NCBI GenBank assembly: GCA_007129225.1
Contig: SKVX01000281.1
Coordinates: forward strand, 1 to 9,361
Reading direction: 5' to 3'
Length of the DNA stretch: 9,361 bases
DNA from: Halomonas sp.
Lineage (GTDB): Bacteria; Pseudomonadota; Gammaproteobacteria; Pseudomonadales; Halomonadaceae
A model generated the notes under the pieces. That model made no database searches and had not been told where the DNA came from. It worked only from the letters and a program-made list of their open reading frames with translations. Both the position numbers and the translations under genes were made by a program. Shown here piece after piece: positions 6,416-9,361 of this stretch (position 1 is the stretch's first letter; each line of letters starts with the position of its first letter).

Positions 6416-6759
6416 TCAGGCGTCGGCCTCCCACCCACCGCCCAGCGCCCTGAACAGCGTGGCGGTGGCGGTCAAACGGTCGCGCATCGCTTCCGACAGC
6501 GCCAGCTGCAGGCGAATATCCAGATTATCGTCGACAGCCCGCTCTACCAGCCTGTCCAATGACGGGTCCTCGAAGCGGGTCCACCAGCTCTGCCACTCCT
6601 GGCGGGCCTCGGCGGAGAGCATCACATGCTCGGGCCACTCGTCGGGCAGCGCCAGCTCGGGGCCCGGTAGTCGGGCCCCATGGCACAGCCGGCCAGCAGT
6701 GCCGTGGCCAATGCCAGCGCGGGCAAGTGACCGGTGCAAAGCAGTGAGCGGTCACGCAT
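6416..6759 (-). pseudogene. Outer-membrane efflux factor (OprM/TtgC type) collapsed by internal deletion and frameshift
   Basis: Relic of the channel subunit of a tripartite RND pump; intact members are about 470-490 residues. The start ATG 6759 overlaps the permease stop by 8 nt and has AGGAG 7 nt upstream, so it is the normal last gene of the operon. The first frame gives a lipoprotein signal with lipobox LAGC (Cys25) and GPDYRAP, then shifts at 6658-6662, where one base appears to be missing in a G-run; unshifted, it stops at 6622. The next frame continues the family N-terminus (LALPDEW, then WWTRFEDPSLDRLVERA and NLDIRLQLA). It then passes directly into the family C-terminus (RDRLTATATLFRALGGGW). 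The junction is near 6490-6510, and about 380 codons of beta-barrel and helical barrel are absent. No functional channel can be made. Confidence 0.85.
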
Positions 6760-9361
6760 GGGTCGGCTCCTCTCCCTGACGGCTTGCCTTGCGATCGCGG
6801 CGCCAGGTCCCCAGATCCTCCAGCAGCTTGTAGGCCAGCGGCACGAAGATCAGGGCCAGGGAGCTTGCCAACAGCATCCCGCCGACTACCACGGTGCCGA
6901 TTTCCTGTCGGCTGGCAGCCCCCGCGCCGGTGGCGAAGACCAGCGGCAGCGAGCCGATGATGAAGGTCAACGCCGTCATCAGGATCGCCCGGAAGCGCTG
7001 CTGTGCCGCGGCCAGAGCCGCATCGGTCGAGCTCATCCCGGCGCGCCGGTTCTGGGCGGCAAACTCGACGATCAGGATGGCATTCTTGGCGGCCAGGCCG
7101 ATCAGCACCAGCAGCCCCACCTGAAAGTAGACGTCATTGGGGAAGCCACGCAGCATCGCCGCCAGCGCCGCTCCCAGCACGCCGAACGGCACCGCCGTCA
7201 CCACCGCCAACGGCAGTGTCAGCCGCTCGTACTGGGCCGCCAGGATCAGCAGCACCATGATCATGCCCAGACCGAAGGCCAGCCCGCCGGCACCGGCGGC
7301 GGCGTCGAGCTGAAAGGCCTCGCCGATCCAGCCGAGCTGGGTGTTGCCCTGGGTCAATACCTGCGCCGCCACCTCGTCCATGGCCGCCTTGGCCTGGCCG
7401 GTGGTGTAGCCCGGCGCTGCGTCGGCCATGAACTTGGCCGCCGGATAGACATTGAAGCGGTTGATGATGTCCGGCCCCGGCGCGCGCTCGAGGGTCACCA
7501 GCGAACTCAGCGGCAGCATCTCGCCATACTCCGAGCGCACGAAGACCTTATTGAGGTCCTCCGGCTGGCTGCGAAACTCGCCCTCCGACTGCAGGTTCAC
7601 CTGCCAGTTGCGGCCGGCCAGGGTGAAATCGTTGACGTAGAGCGCGCCGAAGGTGCTCTGCATGGTCTCGAAGATCTGATTGATCGGCACACCCATGGCC
7701 CGTGCCTTCTCGCGGTCCACCTCGGCGGTGAAGCGGGGAATGCTGGTATCCAGGGTGGTGCGGGCGTTGGAGAGTTCGGGCCGCTCGTTGGCGGCTGCAG
7801 CCAGCTCGCCGGCGATCGCCTGGATCTCCTGGGGCGTGGCATCACCACGGACCTGCAGGTAACCCTCGACGCCCCCGGTCAGCGACAGCCCCATGATCGG
7901 GGGCGGGGTGAAGGCGAACACGTTGGCTTCCGGAATGCCGGCACCCATGCCCATGATGCGGCCGGTGAGTGACTGGGCGTCCTGCCCCGGCCCGCGGCGG
8001 TCGTTCCAGTCCGCCAGGTTGGCGAAGCCCACCCCTGTATTGCTGCGAAGCGAACCGGCGATGATGTCGAAACCGGCGAAGCTGGTGAATTCATCGACCT
8101 CGTCCATATCCGTGAGCATGGCCGATACCCGGTCGCGCACGGCCTCCGTGCGACCCAGTGCCGAGACGGCGGGCAACTGATAGACCACCAGCGCCACGCC
8201 CTGATCCTCCTGGGGCACCAGGCCCGGGGGCAAACGAGACAGGGAGAACAGCGTCAGGGCAAGTACGCCGACGAACAGCAGCACGCCGATCACTGCATGG
8301 CGCAGCAGCTTGCTCACCAGCCAGCTGAACCCTCGGGTCAGTCGGTCGAAACCGGCATTGAACCACTGGAACGGCTTGGCCACGGAGTGGGACTGCTTGT
8401 CGAGCAGCATGGCGCACATGGCAGGGGTCAATGTCAGCGCCACGACGCCGGATACTACCACCGAGATCGCAATGGTCACCGCGAACTGGCGATAGAGCTC
8501 ACCGGTCAGGCCACCGAGGAAAGTGACCGGGGCAAACACCGCCACCAGTACCAGCGTCGATGACACCACCGCACCGGCCACCTGTTTCATGGTCTCGATG
8601 GAGGCCTCACGGGCGCGCATGCCCTGCTCGTTGATCAGACGGTCGACGTTTTCCAACACGATGATGGCGTTGTCCACCACGATGCCGATGGCCAGGACCA
8701 GGCCGAACAGGGTCAAGAGATTGACCGAGAAGCCCAGTGCCAGCATGCCGGCGAAGGTACCGATCAGCGATACCGGAATCGCGATCACGGGGATCAAGGT
8801 GGCCCGCAGGTGCTGCAGGAACAGGAAGGTGACCAGCACCACCAGGCCCACCGCCATCAGCAGGGTGATGAACACCTCGCGTATGGAGATCGCGACGAAC
8901 TCGGTGGTGTCGTAGGGCACGGTATACTCGATGCCCACGGGGAAGCGTTCGGCCACTGCATCCAGCGCCTCGCGCACCGCCGTGGCGGTTTCCAGTGCAT
9001 TGGCGCCCGGCTGCAGGTAGACGCCCATGGGCACCGCCGCCTGCCCGTTGTAGGTGGCGGTAAAGGCGTAGTTCTGGGCCCCCAGCTCGGCACGGGCCAC
9101 GTCGCCAAGGCGCAGGGTGCCGCCCTCCTCGTCGGCGCGCAGTATGATCCGCTCGAACTCCTCGGGGTCGGAGAGCTGGCCGCGGGTGGTCACCGTGAAG
9201 GTGAAGGCCTGGTCCTCGGGCGCCGGCTCGGCCCCCAGCCTGCCAGCGGCGAACTGGGCGTTCTGCTCACGAATGGCACCGGCCACCTCGGACGGCGTCA
9301 GGTCGAACTGAGCCAGCTTGTCCGGGGAGAGCCAGATGCGCATGGAGTAGTCCTGGGCGCC
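6752..9361 (-). CDS. RND multidrug efflux permease (AcrB/MexB type, HAE-1), 5' end outside window
   Basis: Inner-membrane proton-driven pump subunit. 869 residues are visible, matching about residue 178 of AcrB to the C-terminus; the first ~180 residues lie beyond the window. The visible part starts at GAQDYSMRIWL, and the frame is open to the last base. In order it shows the porter subdomain, TM2-TM6 (VFITLLMAVGLVVLVTFLFL onward), the HAE-1 signature LPPGLVPQEDQG, and a second porter half with PPPIMGLS and the G-loop-like APGYTTGQA. TM7-TM12 follow, with AAKNAILIVEF (the relay Lys, codon 7085-7087) and RFRAILMT (the relay Arg and Thr). In TM4, where AcrB has Asp407-Asp408, this protein has Asp-Asn (GIVVDNAIIV; Asn codon 8669-8671). 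The gene overlaps the channel relic downstream. The adaptor gene is expected upstream, outside the window. Substrates cannot be told from sequence. Confidence 0.94.
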   Translation of the reverse strand, partial: GAQDYSMRIWLSPDKLAQFDLTPSEVAGAIREQNAQFAAGRLGAEPAPEDQAFTFTVTTRGQLSDPEEFERIILRADEEGGTLRLGDVARAELGAQNYAFTATYNGQAAVPMGVYLQPGANALETATAVREALDAVAERFPVGIEYTVPYDTTEFVAISIREVFITLLMAVGLVVLVTFLFLQHLRATLIPVIAIPVSLIGTFAGMLALGFSVNLLTLFGLVLAIGIVVDNAIIVLENVDRLINEQGMRAREASIETMKQVAGAVVSSTLVLVAVFAPVTFLGGLTGELYRQFAVTIAISVVVSGVVALTLTPAMCAMLLDKQSHSVAKPFQWFNAGFDRLTRGFSWLVSKLLRHAVIGVLLFVGVLALTLFSLSRLPPGLVPQEDQGVALVVYQLPAVSALGRTEAVRDRVSAMLTDMDEVDEFTSFAGFDIIAGSLRSNTGVGFANLADWNDRRGPGQDAQSLTGRIMGMGAGIPEANVFAFTPPPIMGLSLTGGVEGYLQVRGDATPQEIQAIAGELAAAANERPELSNARTTLDTSIPRFTAEVDREKARAMGVPINQIFETMQSTFGALYVNDFTLAGRNWQVNLQSEGEFRSQPEDLNKVFVRSEYGEMLPLSSLVTLERAPGPDIINRFNVYPAAKFMADAAPGYTTGQAKAAMDEVAAQVLTQGNTQLGWIGEAFQLDAAAGAGGLAFGLGMIMVLLILAAQYERLTLPLAVVTAVPFGVLGAALAAMLRGFPNDVYFQVGLLVLIGLAAKNAILIVEFAAQNRRAGMSSTDAALAAAQQRFRAILMTALTFIIGSLPLVFATGAGAASRQEIGTVVVGGMLLASSLALIFVPLAYKLLEDLGTWRRDRKASRQGEEPTHA

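Noticed and set aside
6734..7972. 412-codon open frame antisense to the RND permease
   Set aside because: It lies fully opposite a well-conserved gene, is Gln/His/Gly/Arg-rich and low in structure, and has no ribosome site. It is an antisense artefact of high GC.
1..9361. CRISPR array, tRNA/rRNA genes, insertion sequences or attachment sites
   Set aside because: No regularly spaced repeats, no cloverleaf with a GTTCGA-type T-loop, no transposase or integrase frames and no terminal inverted repeats were seen on reading both strands.

Overview
The window is 9.36 kb of GC-rich chromosomal DNA from a gammaproteobacterium. A member of the Halomonadaceae/Pseudomonas-like lineage is the best guess. 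It rests on high GC, a close match to the E. coli-type DusA sequence, an AcrR/TtgR-type regulator and an AcrB/MexB-type RND pump. No rRNA, tRNA, CRISPR array or insertion sequence was seen, so the genus call is only an inference.

Layout. (1) At 49-648 (+) lies a small XRE-type regulator, convergent with an acidic lipoprotein at 662-1267 (-). (2) At 1435-1770 (-) lies a short DksA/TraR-type zinc-finger protein. (3) About 850 bp (1771-2623) are gene-poor and visibly less GC-rich, with only weak structure. (4) At 2624-3430 (+) lies a TSUP/TauE-type membrane transporter, followed by dusA (tRNA dihydrouridine synthase) at 3491-4522 (+). (5) An AstE/AspA-type zinc deacylase at 4525-5556 (-) is convergent with dusA, with two bases between the stop codons. 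(6) Divergent from it is an AcrR/TtgR-type TetR regulator at 5721-6338 (+), with a candidate operator in the shared intergenic region. (7) A strong hairpin at 6358-6396 separates this regulator from the 3' end of an RND efflux operon on the minus strand. That end holds the outer-membrane-factor gene, reduced to a relic (6416-6759), and the inner-membrane permease (6752 to beyond 9361, 5' end outside the window).

How the genes work together. Most units are ordinary, loosely connected housekeeping or regulatory genes. The coherent group is the tetR/RND locus at the right. A tripartite pump would need adaptor, permease and outer-membrane channel. Here the channel gene keeps its start, lipobox, first ~75 codons and last ~20 codons, but the ~380 codons between are missing. 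A one-base frameshift also lies near codon 34. The permease next to it reads through intact in the visible part but carries Asp-Asn where AcrB has the proton-relay pair Asp407-Asp408. The system may therefore depend on a channel encoded elsewhere, or be decaying.

I do not see a new multi-gene defence or mobile system. The most informative observations are the collapsed channel gene, the altered TM4 motif, the AcrR/TtgR-like operator and the unexplained low-GC gap at 1771-2623.
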